Shown here: piece by piece, positions 50,757 through 60,146 of the stretch
Position numbering within the stretch: position 1 is the stretch's first letter
Layout: each line of letters begins with the position of its first letter
NCBI GenBank assembly: GCA_026388185.1
Contig: JAPLKG010000002.1
Span: forward strand, 1-64,000
Source of the DNA: Candidatus Eisenbacteria bacterium
GTDB lineage: Bacteria > Eisenbacteria > RBG-16-71-46 > JAFGJU01
Direction: 5' to 3'
Length of the DNA stretch: 64,000 bases
Program-made: the position numbers and the translations under genes
The notes under the pieces: generated by a model
The model's database searches: none
Seen by the model: the letters and a program-made list of their open reading frames with translations, nothing else
Told to the model about the DNA's origin: nothing

Positions 50757-51376
50757 CAGCCCTCCACCGTCCTGGTCAGGATGTCTTTCCCGAGAAACTC
50801 AATTGCGGGAGCCCTTCCCTCCTGCTCGGTCTGGGCCTTCTGACCGGCCATGTCCACTGCAAAATAGCGCGCGCTGCTAGTGAGCGAGTCGTCCTTCCAT
50901 ATGATCTTGCCCTTCGACACGTCCTGAAACTCGACAGAAACCCTGATCGTGACTTCGTACTCCTGCGCCACCTCGCCGGACGAATACGAAAAGACGCTAT
51001 TCTTGTAACTCCTCACGGTGCCGAGGAGCAACGAGGACGCCTCTTTCTCCCCGACAACGCGCAGGCGGTTGTCGCTCACAAATTTCTCTATTACGGCCTT
51101 GGTGATCTCTTCCTCGATTCCGTATTCCAAAGTCTCATTCTTGAAGAGAGGAATTGCGACTGTTTTTATGTGACCGGGAAGATTGGCGGAGGCGGTGTAA
51201 CCGCAGGAAAGATGGGCGAGTGAAGCAAGCACTAGAAGATGGGCAAGAGCTAGCTTTAGACCTAGCGACTTTCGACTTGGGCGGGCTCCTCCTCCCTGAG
51301 ACCGTACAGTTTGATCCTGTAGCGCAACTTGTCCCGCTTTATCCCAAGAAGCTCTGCTGCCTTTGTTTGATTCCAT
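50753..51376 (-). CDS. lptE: LPS-assembly lipoprotein LptE-like
   Basis: 207 residues as drawn. The lipobox is in LASLAHLSCGYT (Cys58), and the mature protein has the LptE pattern HIKTVAIPLFKNETLEYGIE and TEEI-like helix, VSVEFQDVSKGKIIWKDDSL and TQEQ-type end. LptE plugs LptD in the outer membrane. The only ATG in frame is 51376, giving a long 58-residue leader and a 115-base overlap with the preceding response-regulator gene. No GTG or TTG in frame gives a normal signal peptide, so the start is uncertain. It indicates lipopolysaccharide or related lipid export. Confidence 0.78.
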   Translation of the reverse strand: MESNKGSRASWDKAGQVALQDQTVRSQGGGARPSRKSLGLKLALAHLLVLASLAHLSCGYTASANLPGHIKTVAIPLFKNETLEYGIEEEITKAVIEKFVSDNRLRVVGEKEASSLLLGTVRSYKNSVFSYSSGEVAQEYEVTIRVSVEFQDVSKGKIIWKDDSLTSSARYFAVDMAGQKAQTEQEGRAPAIEFLGKDILTRTVEGW

Positions 51377-52692
51377 CCGCAGACTTCCGAAGCTCTCACT
51401 ATGAGCGCCTTCTCTATGTCTTCCACTAGCCGCTCTAACTGGAGACCCTCCCTGGGTATCTCGCTGCCGGAAAGAATGCCCTGAATCAGATCCAACGACG
51501 TCAGCGCACCTACCGCGAGCTTTCCGCCGGTGAGCTGGACATGTCTGGCTTCAATTGTTTCACCTGACTCGAGCAGTATAATCCTCTCGAACAGGTTTTT
51601 CAACTGCCTGATGTTACCGGGCCAGTCGTACTCGAGGATCGTTCTCTCGGCTTCGGGCGAGATGCGCCGAAAGCTCTTGTGAAAGATCTGGTTAAAGTGA
51701 TTCATGAAGTGCTTGGCCAGAGGCAGAATGTCTTCAACTCTCTCCCTCAAAGGCGGAACGCATATGGGCAGCACCTTGAGCCTGTAGTAGAGGTCCTCTC
51801 TGAACTTGCCATCCCTTACCGACTTATCAAGATCCCTGTTCGTGGCAGATATTATTCTCACGCTCACAGTGAGATCCTTGGTTCCCCCCACCCTCTTGAA
51901 CGTCATCCTCTCGAGCACTCTCAAGAGCTTGACCTGAATGGGCAGCCCCATTTCTCCGACTTCGTCCAGAAACAACGTCCCTCCGTTTGCCACCTCGAGA
52001 AGTCCCTGCTTCTGGTAACGCGCGTCCGTGAACGCGCCCTTTTCGTGTCCGAAGAGTTCGCTCTCGAGCAATTCCGTCGGGATTGCCGCGCAGTTTATGT
52101 CGAGAAAGGGTTTGTCCCATCTCGCGCTCATTTCGTGAATGTAGTGCGCCACCAACTCCTTGCCCGTACCGCTTTCACCCTCGATGAGCACGCTCGTGGT
52201 GTCGCTCTTGGCCACCTGCACGGAGATTTCGTAGACGCGCTTTATGCTCCGGCTCTCACCCATCACGTACTCTCGCGAGAATTTCTCGCCCGCAACTCTT
52301 CTCCTGTGGATCAGCTCTCTCTCCAGAGAGTGTCTCTCCAGTTCACGTTTCACCAGCAGGCTCAGTTGCTCAAGGTTCACGGGCTTCACGACGAAATCGC
52401 ACGCGCCAGCCCTCATGGCCGACACCGCAACTTCAACGTCGCCGTAAGCGGTCATTATGATCACGCAAGTCTCGTCCCCGCCCTCGCGCACCTTCTTCAG
52501 CACGTCGAGTCCCGTCATGTCCGGTAGCTTCAGGTCCAAGAGAACCAGGTCGGGAGTTTCCCCCACTATCAGCGCAAGCGCTCCCTCTCCATTCTCCGCG
52601 GTAGAAACGGAGTAGCCCTCGTCGGCAAGAGCCTTGCTCAGGAAATGTCTTGTCGTTTCCTGATCGTCAACCACGAGAATCGATTCAGGCAT
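51262..52692 (-). CDS. NtrC-family sigma54-dependent response regulator
   Basis: 476 residues. Receiver domain (1-115) with phospho-acceptor Asp53, Thr81 and Lys103. AAA+ domain with Walker A GESGTGKE (172-179) and Walker B GGTLFLDE (237-244). C-terminal Fis-type helix-turn-helix (VCGWNQTKAAELLGIKRDKL). The sigma54-contact loop reads GAFTDA (219-224) rather than GAFTGA. The start overlaps the kinase gene by eight bases, so kinase and regulator are coupled. Targets may include the sugar transferase or Tad genes nearby; that is inference. Confidence 0.93.
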   Translation of the reverse strand: MPESILVVDDQETTRHFLSKALADEGYSVSTAENGEGALALIVGETPDLVLLDLKLPDMTGLDVLKKVREGGDETCVIIMTAYGDVEVAVSAMRAGACDFVVKPVNLEQLSLLVKRELERHSLERELIHRRRVAGEKFSREYVMGESRSIKRVYEISVQVAKSDTTSVLIEGESGTGKELVAHYIHEMSARWDKPFLDINCAAIPTELLESELFGHEKGAFTDARYQKQGLLEVANGGTLFLDEVGEMGLPIQVKLLRVLERMTFKRVGGTKDLTVSVRIISATNRDLDKSVRDGKFREDLYYRLKVLPICVPPLRERVEDILPLAKHFMNHFNQIFHKSFRRISPEAERTILEYDWPGNIRQLKNLFERIILLESGETIEARHVQLTGGKLAVGALTSLDLIQGILSGSEIPREGLQLERLVEDIEKALIVRASEVCGWNQTKAAELLGIKRDKLRYRIKLYGLREEEPAQVESR

Positions 52693-54622
52693 TGTCCCCT
52701 CTCTCTTGACCCAAGTTTGCTACGATCGGCAATTGCACGGTGAAGCTTGCCCCCTTGCTCGGTTCGCTTCGCACAGTTATCTCGCCTCCGTGCCGCTTCA
52801 CAATGTCGTGTGTGATGTAGAGCCCGAGGCCGGTCCCTGCCGGCTTCGTCGTGAAGAATGGCTCAAATATGTGATCTAAATTCGCGCCGTCGATTCCGAC
52901 TCCTGAATCTGTGACCGTGACCGCCAACGAGGAACACTGCTCTCCGCCCCCATCTTCGCTGCCGCGTATCTCAATGGAAACGCTGCCACCTTCGGAGGTG
53001 GCCTCGTAAGCATTCGTTATCAGATTGATGAACACCTGTTGCATCTGGTCTACGTCGACGGTGACTGCGGGAATCTCTCCGCTCAAGGACAAATCGAGAC
53101 TCACCGTTCTACTCTGAATGCTTGGCCCAAGCGACTTGAGCGCTCTTTCGACGACGTCCTCGATGCGTATCTCGCTCAGGATGAGCTCTTGCGGATGAGT
53201 GATTCTCAGCAAATCCTGCACTATTCTCTCGAGCCGCGCGATCTCCCTCAGAAGAAATCTCACGTTGTCCACGTCGGGACCGCTTTCGCCGAATTGCCTG
53301 GCCATGTATTGGATGCCGGCAGCGATTCCCGTCAGTGGATTGCGCAACTCGTGGGCAACGCTGGAGGCGAATCTCCCGAGGGCCGCCAATCTGTCCAGGC
53401 GTCTCATGCTCTCTTCGAGTTTTCTCGCCGGCCTCAGATCGCTGAAGGTGGCAATGACCCCCTTCACACTCCCGGCGTCTTCCCTGAGGAGTCGAGTGGT
53501 CATCTTCACCGGGACGCTCCCTCCGGACCGCCTCATCACGATCGTCTCAACACAGGACTGCTCGATGCCGTGCCTCAGGGCTCGGAGCATCGGCGACTCG
53601 TCTCGACACTCAGTAGGAGTCAGAAAATCGAGGGTCGTACCCACGACCTCATCAACGTCGAAACCTGTGAGTATGCCCGCCATCCTATTGAAGGCTATGA
53701 CCTGCCCCGATAGATCTGTCGCCACCAAGCATTCGCCCATCGAATCAAGGATGCTCTGTCGGAGTTCCTCTCCAACCTCGAGATCTCCGTAGAGCCTGCT
53801 GCTCTCCAGCATTCTTGAGATGTTGTATGCCACGGATTCCAGCATGGCCAACTCGCTCGGCGAAAGTTGTCCCGAAGTCTCCTTCGCGACGGCCAGCAGA
53901 CCGAGAAGGGGAAACACGTCGCATCTGAAGCAAAACTCTTCCCTTCTAGACAGATCGAAACCCTTCTCGTGAAGGCAGAGAGTGGACGGTGCCTCCCAGC
54001 AAAACCCTGATTTGCCGAAGTAAGCCCTGCAATCCTGCCTGATGCATCTTTTCACTTCCTTGCAGGGTAGCCATTGTCTGGAAGAGACCAGCGGCACGAG
54101 GGCGATTGCGCCTCCCTCTCCTGACAGCGGAAGGTGCAACTGCGTCTTCAGCTCTTCCGCGCCGACAAGAGTGCTCTGCAGGTGCCACAGAGCGGATCTT
54201 GCAGTGCCTCTGAGCGCGGCCGGGCAGAAACTGTGCTCAATACTATCGACCCCACCCTCGCCAAGTCTGCTCCACGTTCCTTGGAACGTCCCCAGCTCAC
54301 GACTCGTGAACCAGAGACCGACCTCTTGCATCTCAAGTACTCTGAGCATGTACGAACAGATCGTCGTTATCGCTTCCTCCGGCCTCACGGCTGACAGCAT
54401 GCCCTCTGCCATTTCGCCGAGCACGGACAATTTCGTGTTCGTCTCTATCAGCTTCCGGTGCGTACTCTCCAGAGTCTCGGCGAGTTCGAGGCAAAGTCGC
54501 GCCAGGAGAGACTGGTCGTCGAGAGATGAATACTCATGCGGAGTCAGGGAAAGGAGAGAGCGGACTTCATCCACCCTCTTGAGGACGGAGTCTATTTCTT
54601 GGTGGGTTTGCTGTCTCATCAT
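52685..54622 (-). CDS. Sensor histidine kinase with GAF-, Cys-rich and PAS-like domains
   Basis: 645 residues with no membrane segment, so a cytoplasmic sensor. Residues 70-280 are a GAF-like domain with a cysteine-rich insert (Cys187, 193, 198, 208, 216, 231 and 234), similar to the little-known two-CW pattern. PAS domain ~290-400. H-box SVAHELRNPLTG with His424. ATPase domain with NAYEATSEGG and DSGVGIDGANLDHIFEPFFT, then GTGLGLYITHDIV. The cysteines could bind a metal or Fe-S cluster and sense redox state; that is inference. It phosphorylates the downstream regulator. ATG 54622 or the adjacent ATG 54619 is the start. Confidence 0.9.
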   Translation of the reverse strand: MMRQQTHQEIDSVLKRVDEVRSLLSLTPHEYSSLDDQSLLARLCLELAETLESTHRKLIETNTKLSVLGEMAEGMLSAVRPEEAITTICSYMLRVLEMQEVGLWFTSRELGTFQGTWSRLGEGGVDSIEHSFCPAALRGTARSALWHLQSTLVGAEELKTQLHLPLSGEGGAIALVPLVSSRQWLPCKEVKRCIRQDCRAYFGKSGFCWEAPSTLCLHEKGFDLSRREEFCFRCDVFPLLGLLAVAKETSGQLSPSELAMLESVAYNISRMLESSRLYGDLEVGEELRQSILDSMGECLVATDLSGQVIAFNRMAGILTGFDVDEVVGTTLDFLTPTECRDESPMLRALRHGIEQSCVETIVMRRSGGSVPVKMTTRLLREDAGSVKGVIATFSDLRPARKLEESMRRLDRLAALGRFASSVAHELRNPLTGIAAGIQYMARQFGESGPDVDNVRFLLREIARLERIVQDLLRITHPQELILSEIRIEDVVERALKSLGPSIQSRTVSLDLSLSGEIPAVTVDVDQMQQVFINLITNAYEATSEGGSVSIEIRGSEDGGGEQCSSLAVTVTDSGVGIDGANLDHIFEPFFTTKPAGTGLGLYITHDIVKRHGGEITVRSEPSKGASFTVQLPIVANLGQERGDNA

Positions 54623-54662
54623 ACCTGAATACCCTCACTGTGGAGCTTACTCAGGCCAGGGC

Positions 54663-55499
54663 TCAGCCGTTAAGGTGGACTCCTTTCTTCAAAAGCACCA
54701 CGAAGGTCTTGAGAAGAATCTTGAGATCCGAAGCGAATCTCAGGTCTCTGACGTACCGGAGGTCGAGGACCAGTTTCGTGTCAATCTCTTCCTCTGTAAT
54801 GGTATCCATCGTCGAGACTTGTGCGAGTCCAGTAATCCCAGGCCTCACCCTGAGCCTTTGGGTGTACTCAGGTATCTTATCGGCAAATTTGTAGACAAAA
54901 TGAGGCCTTTCGGGACGCGGCCCGACGAGGCTCATTTCACCCGTGAAAACGTTCCACAACTGCGGCAGTTCGTCCAATCGCAGGGCTCTGAGGATCCGTC
55001 CGACACGCGTGATTCTGGGATCTTGCGGGGTAGACCAAGTCGGACCGGTGAAGTCCTCTGCGTTGCAGATCATGGTTCTAAACTTGTAAATGCGAAAGAC
55101 TCTTCCGTGGCTCAGAACGTTGCGCCTGTCGCCCTTTCTGCGCTCGCTCCTCACGCGAAGGCCCTCTCTTCTCCTTCTCCACCCTCGCCTTTCCTGCCCT
55201 ATCCTCATCTGCGTGTAGAACACGGGGCCAGGCGAGGCCAGCTTTACGAGAAGCGCTATGATGAGAAGAAGCGGAAAAACACAAATCAGCCCTGCTCCGG
55301 ATACCGCGAGATCCAGCGCACGTTTCAGCAAGGCCGTGTTGAGCGAAAGCGGAGAACCTAGCTCGCCGGGTAGCTCCAGCGAATGCTGGCTGCTCCCGTC
55401 CTCCACCGATCTCGCGCCGACCTCTTCTTCCATTCTCTGTCCCCTATTCCACGAAAGGGCACCTGGATTGAATACATTCATATCAAACAAACCCACCAC
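54663..55499 (-). CDS. Polyprenyl-phosphate sugar-1-phosphate transferase
   Basis: 278 residues. The hydrophobic hairpin of monotopic phosphoglycosyl transferases is [20 protein letters not shown]; the catalytic region includes [12 protein letters not shown]..., FRIYKFRTM and the [20 protein letters not shown] stretch, then RPERP and [12 protein letters not shown]. It begins exopolysaccharide or O-unit synthesis by moving a sugar phosphate to undecaprenyl phosphate. A basic Arg/Glu-rich insert ([19 protein letters not shown]) follows the hairpin. Start codons GTG 55499, ATG 55481 and ATG 55433 are all possible; the disordered N-terminus is uncertain. It is the gene next upstream of the kinase-regulator pair, 40 bases apart. 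Confidence 0.9.
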   Translation of the reverse strand: MVGLFDMNVFNPGALSWNRGQRMEEEVGARSVEDGSSQHSLELPGELGSPLSLNTALLKRALDLAVSGAGLICVFPLLLIIALLVKLASPGPVFYTQMRIGQERRGWRRRREGLRVRSERRKGDRRNVLSHGRVFRIYKFRTMICNAEDFTGPTWSTPQDPRITRVGRILRALRLDELPQLWNVFTGEMSLVGPRPERPHFVYKFADKIPEYTQRLRVRPGITGLAQVSTMDTITEEEIDTKLVLDLRYVRDLRFASDLKILLKTFVVLLKKGVHLNG

Positions 55500-55747
55500 A
55501 CCGTGGACTACAATTGCAAGTACTATGCCGTACTCGATTAGTGTGCCTACCGCGCAGCAGAGCGCATCTCAGTGCGATTTGAGTGCGGCGAGCAGCGAAA
55601 TCAAGATTGCAGTTTGCGACTAGCATTGCAGATTGCGGCGCGAACTGAGGACCCGGAAAGAGCTCAAGCACGTCCCGGACACATTCAGTTGCCTTGTCAT
55701 CCACCGGCCTACGCTGAGAACTGGCTCGATCCGATGAAACGGGCCAG

Positions 55748-57019
55748 TCAGGGCACTGATACGCTTTTCTCGTTGCTCCCGGTTGTCAGACCAAGCTCGT
55801 CCACAACGTAAACTTTGTACCTGTATTGGCGACCCGAAACCACCGTGCTGTCGGCAAAGTAGGTTTCGCTTCTACCCGAAATCGCTCCCAACATGAGCGA
55901 AGAAAGCGTCACCGAGGTAGGATCCCGGTAAACCCGGTACGAAGCAAAATCCGCGTCGTTGTTCTGCGTCCATGTCAACTCAACGAACGTCGCCGGCGCG
56001 ACGGTCCTCACGTTCCCACTCACTATCACAACAGCCGCCGGCGCCGATGCCACCGTCATCAATCTTGGGGCAACCAACGCGGGAGCCGAGTTGCCGGCCT
56101 CATCGCTGAACTGTCCAAGGACGACCTCCTTGTAGAACTCCAGGTTCGGCGGAAGCGCGTACACTGCCTCGTAAATCCCATCGTCCGGCGCGTCATCGCC
56201 GTGCGTACCGTCGTCGAAAAGCGCGATTGTGTCTATCACGCTCCCGATCTCCACCCACGCTCTTCCACCCGTCTCGCCCCCGTCCAGTCTTATGTGGATG
56301 ATGGCTCCCGGCGACAACACGCTGTCGGTCGGGGACCAATTCAGCGAGCTAATGAATGCCCTCGTGTCCAGCACAACTGAGTCTGCAACAGGCACGGACT
56401 CGAGGCCGAACTCGTCCAGAAACTTGGCCCAGACGATCTTCTGGCCGTCTCCCGTCTCCAACTGCCAGCTCAACGGCGACAGGTAAGGTTGCCAACTCGC
56501 CTCAGAAAAGAGAGAGCTGTTGGACACCATGACCGACCGCGTGCCCGAAGCAGCCGAGAACCCCAAGGACACGTTTCTTGAACTCACATATCGCTTGCCG
56601 TTCTCGATCGTCACCGAGAAAGGAGCAGGAGTACATTCGATGGGGTCAGATCGTCTTCCCTCTCTCGCGTCCCTTGTCACGGCGCAGACCCTGTATCGGT
56701 AGGTCACACCATTGGAAACAGTCTCGTCGCGCCAGGTGTTCTCTTCCGTCGAGGACACCAGGGAATAGTCCTGGAAACTTCCCGAGGCTCTGTACACATG
56801 ATAGGAGCCTACGCCGGTGGTGTCAGAAAGGGTCCACGAGAGAACAACGAGCCGGTTGCCGACAGAACACGATGATATGACCGGCGCGACAGGCAGTTCT
56901 GGCCCATCGTAGCCTGGGTCGAGGGGGTTCTCGAAACGAGGGGCTTCGAGCCCCTTCTCGCAAGAACTCACCACAATCAGCAGAAGCGCTGCCATCAAAC
57001 CGACAAGTGTTCCTCTCAC
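55748..57019 (-). CDS. Fibronectin type III-like lipoprotein
   Basis: 423 residues from GTG 57019, seven bases after AAGGAG. The signal peptide ends in VVSSC (lipobox), then GLEAPRFENPLDPGYDGPEL, a motif common in FCB lipoproteins. Residues ~40-125 form an FN3 domain (VVLSWTLSDTTGVGSYHVYR, WRDETVSNGVTYRYRVCAVT). A middle beta-domain follows, then a Ca-binding-like loop FDDGTHGDDAPDDGIYEAVY, and a final FN3-like domain (VELTWTQNNDADFASYRVYR). Probably an outer-surface adhesive or structural protein. It is 23 bases from the next gene upstream. Confidence 0.65.
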   Translation of the reverse strand: MRGTLVGLMAALLLIVVSSCEKGLEAPRFENPLDPGYDGPELPVAPVISSCSVGNRLVVLSWTLSDTTGVGSYHVYRASGSFQDYSLVSSTEENTWRDETVSNGVTYRYRVCAVTRDAREGRRSDPIECTPAPFSVTIENGKRYVSSRNVSLGFSAASGTRSVMVSNSSLFSEASWQPYLSPLSWQLETGDGQKIVWAKFLDEFGLESVPVADSVVLDTRAFISSLNWSPTDSVLSPGAIIHIRLDGGETGGRAWVEIGSVIDTIALFDDGTHGDDAPDDGIYEAVYALPPNLEFYKEVVLGQFSDEAGNSAPALVAPRLMTVASAPAAVVIVSGNVRTVAPATFVELTWTQNNDADFASYRVYRDPTSVTLSSLMLGAISGRSETYFADSTVVSGRQYRYKVYVVDELGLTTGSNEKSVSVP

Positions 57020-57042
57020 TGTCAAGCTCCTTCCTCCCCGTT

Positions 57043-58197
57043 CTATCCTATGGGAACTCTCACAGCCACGTAAACTCCCCCGGAAGTTCCGGACACGTCC
57101 ATGGAAAGGGACTTCCCCGGAACGGAGCCGCTCTCCTCAGGGGCAATCGTGGAGGCGCGCGCGGCGTCCAGGATGCTCAAGGCCCAGAGGCCCAAAGTGA
57201 GACCTCTCAGCGTACGTTTCGCCAGCGATGCGCCGTCCAAAGTGTCGAACTTATCCTCGACTTCCTGCCTCGCCATCAAAACCGCTTCCTCGGTGCTCGC
57301 CGTCTCGTACTTGTGAAGAGCCTCGGAGTACCGAACCTGACAGTCCCTGTAGTACTGCTGGGCAATCAGCGCAGCGCCGGCCGCGGACACGACTGAAGCG
57401 CTCCAAAACGTGCCCGCGGATTTGTGCCCTGCGTAAATGTGCCCCATTCCAGGAAAAAGCGTTCCCCTGAGCACAGAGGATGACATGCTCACGGGCTTCA
57501 GACGAAACGACAGACCGTTCGCACCCGCGCCCACCACCCCGCTCCCACGATCAAGAAGAACATTCTCCAGGAATCCGTAGACAGCGGGCACGGCGGCTGC
57601 CATCAAGTAGCCGTTCCTGGCGAATCTCGCATTCTTGGCGAACTCGTAGTTCCGCGAGAGCTTCGTGTGATATACCGCGGCCTCCTCCTCGTTCCGAGCG
57701 GACTTGTACTTGCTATCAAACTCTTGGTACTTCTCCCTGTACCTCTCGGCCCGCCATTCCTCCCTCGCTGCCCCAAGCACCGCAATCCCCTGGGTTATGC
57801 TAAGTATGATTCCCTTCTGCGTCTCACCTCTTACAAACTTGGAAGGCCCGGCAAGTCCCGCCAGCGTAGTGACGACTTCGGCCCCGTTGGCGCCGGCCCT
57901 TACCTTAGGCGACACGCCCGGCCTCTGCGGTCCGATGTCCACCCATCCCACCCTCGTCTCGAATCCGGACTTCTCAATCTTGACTCGAAAATGACCGCCG
58001 AGCTGCATCGGGAGCTCAAACGCAGTGACACCGGAAATCCGGATCGGGCCGACGAACTCCACCGCACTTCCGTTCGGGCTGGAGGAAATCGCCATGCCGC
58101 TCCCTAGACAGGATCCGGTGAACAGCAAAACACCCAATATGACGGAGTGCACAACAATCACGGGGATTCTGTGCGTCATCTTGTATTCAGTAGTCAT
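57043..58197 (-). CDS. Unknown envelope protein with PEGA-like and DUF5683-like parts
   Basis: 384 residues. Signal peptide-like N-terminus (IPVIVVHSVILGVLLFTGSC), then a PEGA-like beta-domain (SSPNGSAVEFVGPIRISGVT, HFRVKIEKSGFETRVGWVDI). A helical part with a charged stretch (EEWRAERYREKYQEFDSKYK) follows, then hydrophobic LRGTLFPGMGHIYAGHKSAG and FWSASVVSAAGAALIAQQYY. The LFPGMGHIYAGH motif is typical of DUF5683-like proteins. The starting ATG is 58197 or 58179. A promoter (TTGACT 58234-58229, TAAGTT 58212-58207) lies only nine bases upstream of 58197, so the message may be nearly leaderless. Confidence 0.6.
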   Translation of the reverse strand: MTTEYKMTHRIPVIVVHSVILGVLLFTGSCLGSGMAISSSPNGSAVEFVGPIRISGVTAFELPMQLGGHFRVKIEKSGFETRVGWVDIGPQRPGVSPKVRAGANGAEVVTTLAGLAGPSKFVRGETQKGIILSITQGIAVLGAAREEWRAERYREKYQEFDSKYKSARNEEEAAVYHTKLSRNYEFAKNARFARNGYLMAAAVPAVYGFLENVLLDRGSGVVGAGANGLSFRLKPVSMSSSVLRGTLFPGMGHIYAGHKSAGTFWSASVVSAAGAALIAQQYYRDCQVRYSEALHKYETASTEEAVLMARQEVEDKFDTLDGASLAKRTLRGLTLGLWALSILDAARASTIAPEESGSVPGKSLSMDVSGTSGGVYVAVRVPIG

Positions 58198-58382
58198 ACT
58201 GGCTGAAACTTAGCCGCTCTGGGGGAAAAGTCAAGGGAAAAATCCTGGGGTACACCTAGGAGATTGAGGGGTGCAAGCAGTTGTCACAACAGGGAGTGGA
58301 CCGTGGCCGGCAGAACCGGGCCCTCACAGTGCGGGCGGGCGAGCGCTCGGATGGTGCGAAGGCAGGTGGCTCGGCCCGAGCA

Positions 58383-59507
58383 TCACGGGGCCGGGATAAG
58401 ACGCACGAAGTCGTAGCCTGCGATCTCGTGAAAGATGGGATACAAGTCGTCGGTGGTCACAGCGCGGAAGTACACGCCACCGGTAATCTGGACGACCTGC
58501 TTCATGAGGGGCTCGCCGATGTGGTATATCAGCTGGCCGGAAGGACACCGCGGGTCTTTGTCCTCGCCGAAAACGACTGCGTAGACGATAACGTGTTTCT
58601 CCTTCGCATAGTTGGCTTGCGTTACCACCCAGTTCAGTGGTCTAGAATCAAAGACACAAGGACTGAGTCTGTCGTAATATCTACCCTTTATAACGTTCGC
58701 CAGGCCGTCGGTTATCAGCACGACAATCTTGGGATTCGGACGTCCGCTGGTCGCCAGCGAGTCCGTTGCCATGCGCATCCCGCCTCCTATGTCGGTATAT
58801 ATGCTTGTTCCTCTTCCCGGCTCGAGCCTCTGTATGCCTGCTACGACGGCGGCCGCCTCGTTCTTCAGATACTTGAGCCGCACGTCACAGCTCAGGTACG
58901 TGTTGTAAGAAACCACACCCATCATGGTTTCGTCTGCTAACTGGTTGACCAGATAGACGCCGGCGTTTTTTACGCTGGTCATCGGCTCCCAGGCACATTC
59001 CGACGGGCAATACGGACAGGGCTGACCGGGATGGTCATTGCACATACTGCCGGAGCGGTCCAGGACCAGCATGAGGTCTGCACCCACTCTCTGTGCAGCA
59101 GACACTGCCCGGATGGTCGTGGACTGCTTGCCCAACACTCGCGCGAACCACAGCGATACCTCCTGGGTGCTCTCCACCTTCATGGTACCGACCGGGTTCC
59201 CGAGAAAGGTGAGGGTGACCTCGGGGGCGGTCACCGCTTCCGCCTCGGGGAGATTCCGAGCCATGTAATCGTTGAAGGTGTCAGTCGCGTCAGAGGTGTT
59301 CGGCAAGTCCTGAGCGGCGGCCAACGCCGAAGCGTCAGTGGCCTTCTGAAGCTGCGCCCTGTACGCCATTACCATGCCTACATCGACGACGAGCGCAACA
59401 GCACCTACAAGCACAACCATCAAGGCCGCAACCAGAACAATGACTGCCCCTCTTTGGCCCCGCCAATGTAACGTCCTTCGAATTCTAGACAACGCTTCTC
59501 TCAACAT
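58383..59507 (-). CDS. tadG: TadG-like protein with von Willebrand A domain
   Basis: 374 residues from ATG 59507, with GGAGG six bases upstream. The N-terminal pseudopilin-type segment (GQRGAVIVLVAALMVVLVGA, VALVVDVGMVMAYRAQLQKA) and ATDASALAAAQDL are the TadG/Flp-related hallmark. Residues ~135-340 form a vWA domain with the MIDAS motif DLMLVLDRSGSMC and later threonine and VVLITDGLANVI. It anchors or tips the Tad/Flp pilus and binds a divalent metal. Four cysteines (CNDHPGQPCPYCPSEC) next to the MIDAS are unusual. It lies downstream of tadE in the Tad cluster. Confidence 0.85.
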   Translation of the reverse strand: MLREALSRIRRTLHWRGQRGAVIVLVAALMVVLVGAVALVVDVGMVMAYRAQLQKATDASALAAAQDLPNTSDATDTFNDYMARNLPEAEAVTAPEVTLTFLGNPVGTMKVESTQEVSLWFARVLGKQSTTIRAVSAAQRVGADLMLVLDRSGSMCNDHPGQPCPYCPSECAWEPMTSVKNAGVYLVNQLADETMMGVVSYNTYLSCDVRLKYLKNEAAAVVAGIQRLEPGRGTSIYTDIGGGMRMATDSLATSGRPNPKIVVLITDGLANVIKGRYYDRLSPCVFDSRPLNWVVTQANYAKEKHVIVYAVVFGEDKDPRCPSGQLIYHIGEPLMKQVVQITGGVYFRAVTTDDLYPIFHEIAGYDFVRLIPAP

Positions 59508-59584
59508 TGCATTCCTCCGCATCGAATCGAAGATCAAGCCCCGCGTTCGTACCAAGGGGAATGGGCCGCCTGTCTCGATGCGCC

Positions 59585-59977
59585 CTACTCCAACCTCATC
59601 ACGGCCTCTGCGCTAACGGGGAAGGGATCGTTCGAAAAGAAGCGTTCAAACATGGGAGTGACAATCTCCACAGGATAGGTCACCCGGACGGTCACAGGAT
59701 CCCCTCGCAGTCCAGAGGCGCCCGTCACTTGCACCACCAAGAGGCTTGCACTGCAGCTCGGACAAGCGTTTTTCACCTTCTGGATCACTTCCGACGCGCT
59801 CACCCCCACAGCCGCATAGCGCGCTCCCTCCCTGGCCCCGTTGAGAACGACGAGGTAGGTGTTTAACACCCTCCCGAACTCCAGGATACCCACTACCAAC
59901 AACATAAGAAGCGGGAGTACGAGGGCGAATTCAACCACCGCAGCCCCTCTCCTGCTCCGAAGCAGAGAAAAACCCAT
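59585..59977 (-). CDS. tadE: TadE-like minor pseudopilin
   Basis: 130 residues. The class III signal/transmembrane segment is RRGAAVVEFALVLPLLMLLV followed by VGILEFGRVLNTYLVVLNGA and REGARYAAVG, the TadE signature. The Glu in VEF five residues into the mature form is conserved for processing by TadV. ATG 59977 follows GGGAAGTAGAAGGT; the frame is open to 60001 with a TTG. A CPSC motif in the middle might bind metal or form a disulfide. Confidence 0.9.
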   Translation of the reverse strand: MGFSLLRSRRGAAVVEFALVLPLLMLLVVGILEFGRVLNTYLVVLNGAREGARYAAVGVSASEVIQKVKNACPSCSASLLVVQVTGASGLRGDPVTVRVTYPVEIVTPMFERFFSNDPFPVSAEAVMRLE

Positions 59978-60146
59978 ACCTTCTACTTCCCTCCGAGACA
60001 ACGACCTTTCACTCTACGCCCCATTGACCTGAACGCGGGGTTCACCAACCTTCCCCACACACCCAGTACCCCTCTTCGTGCTCTAGCGATAGAGCAAAAT
60101 CCGTGCCGCTACACCCCTCCACAACCCACGCGCCCGCAACCGGGCT

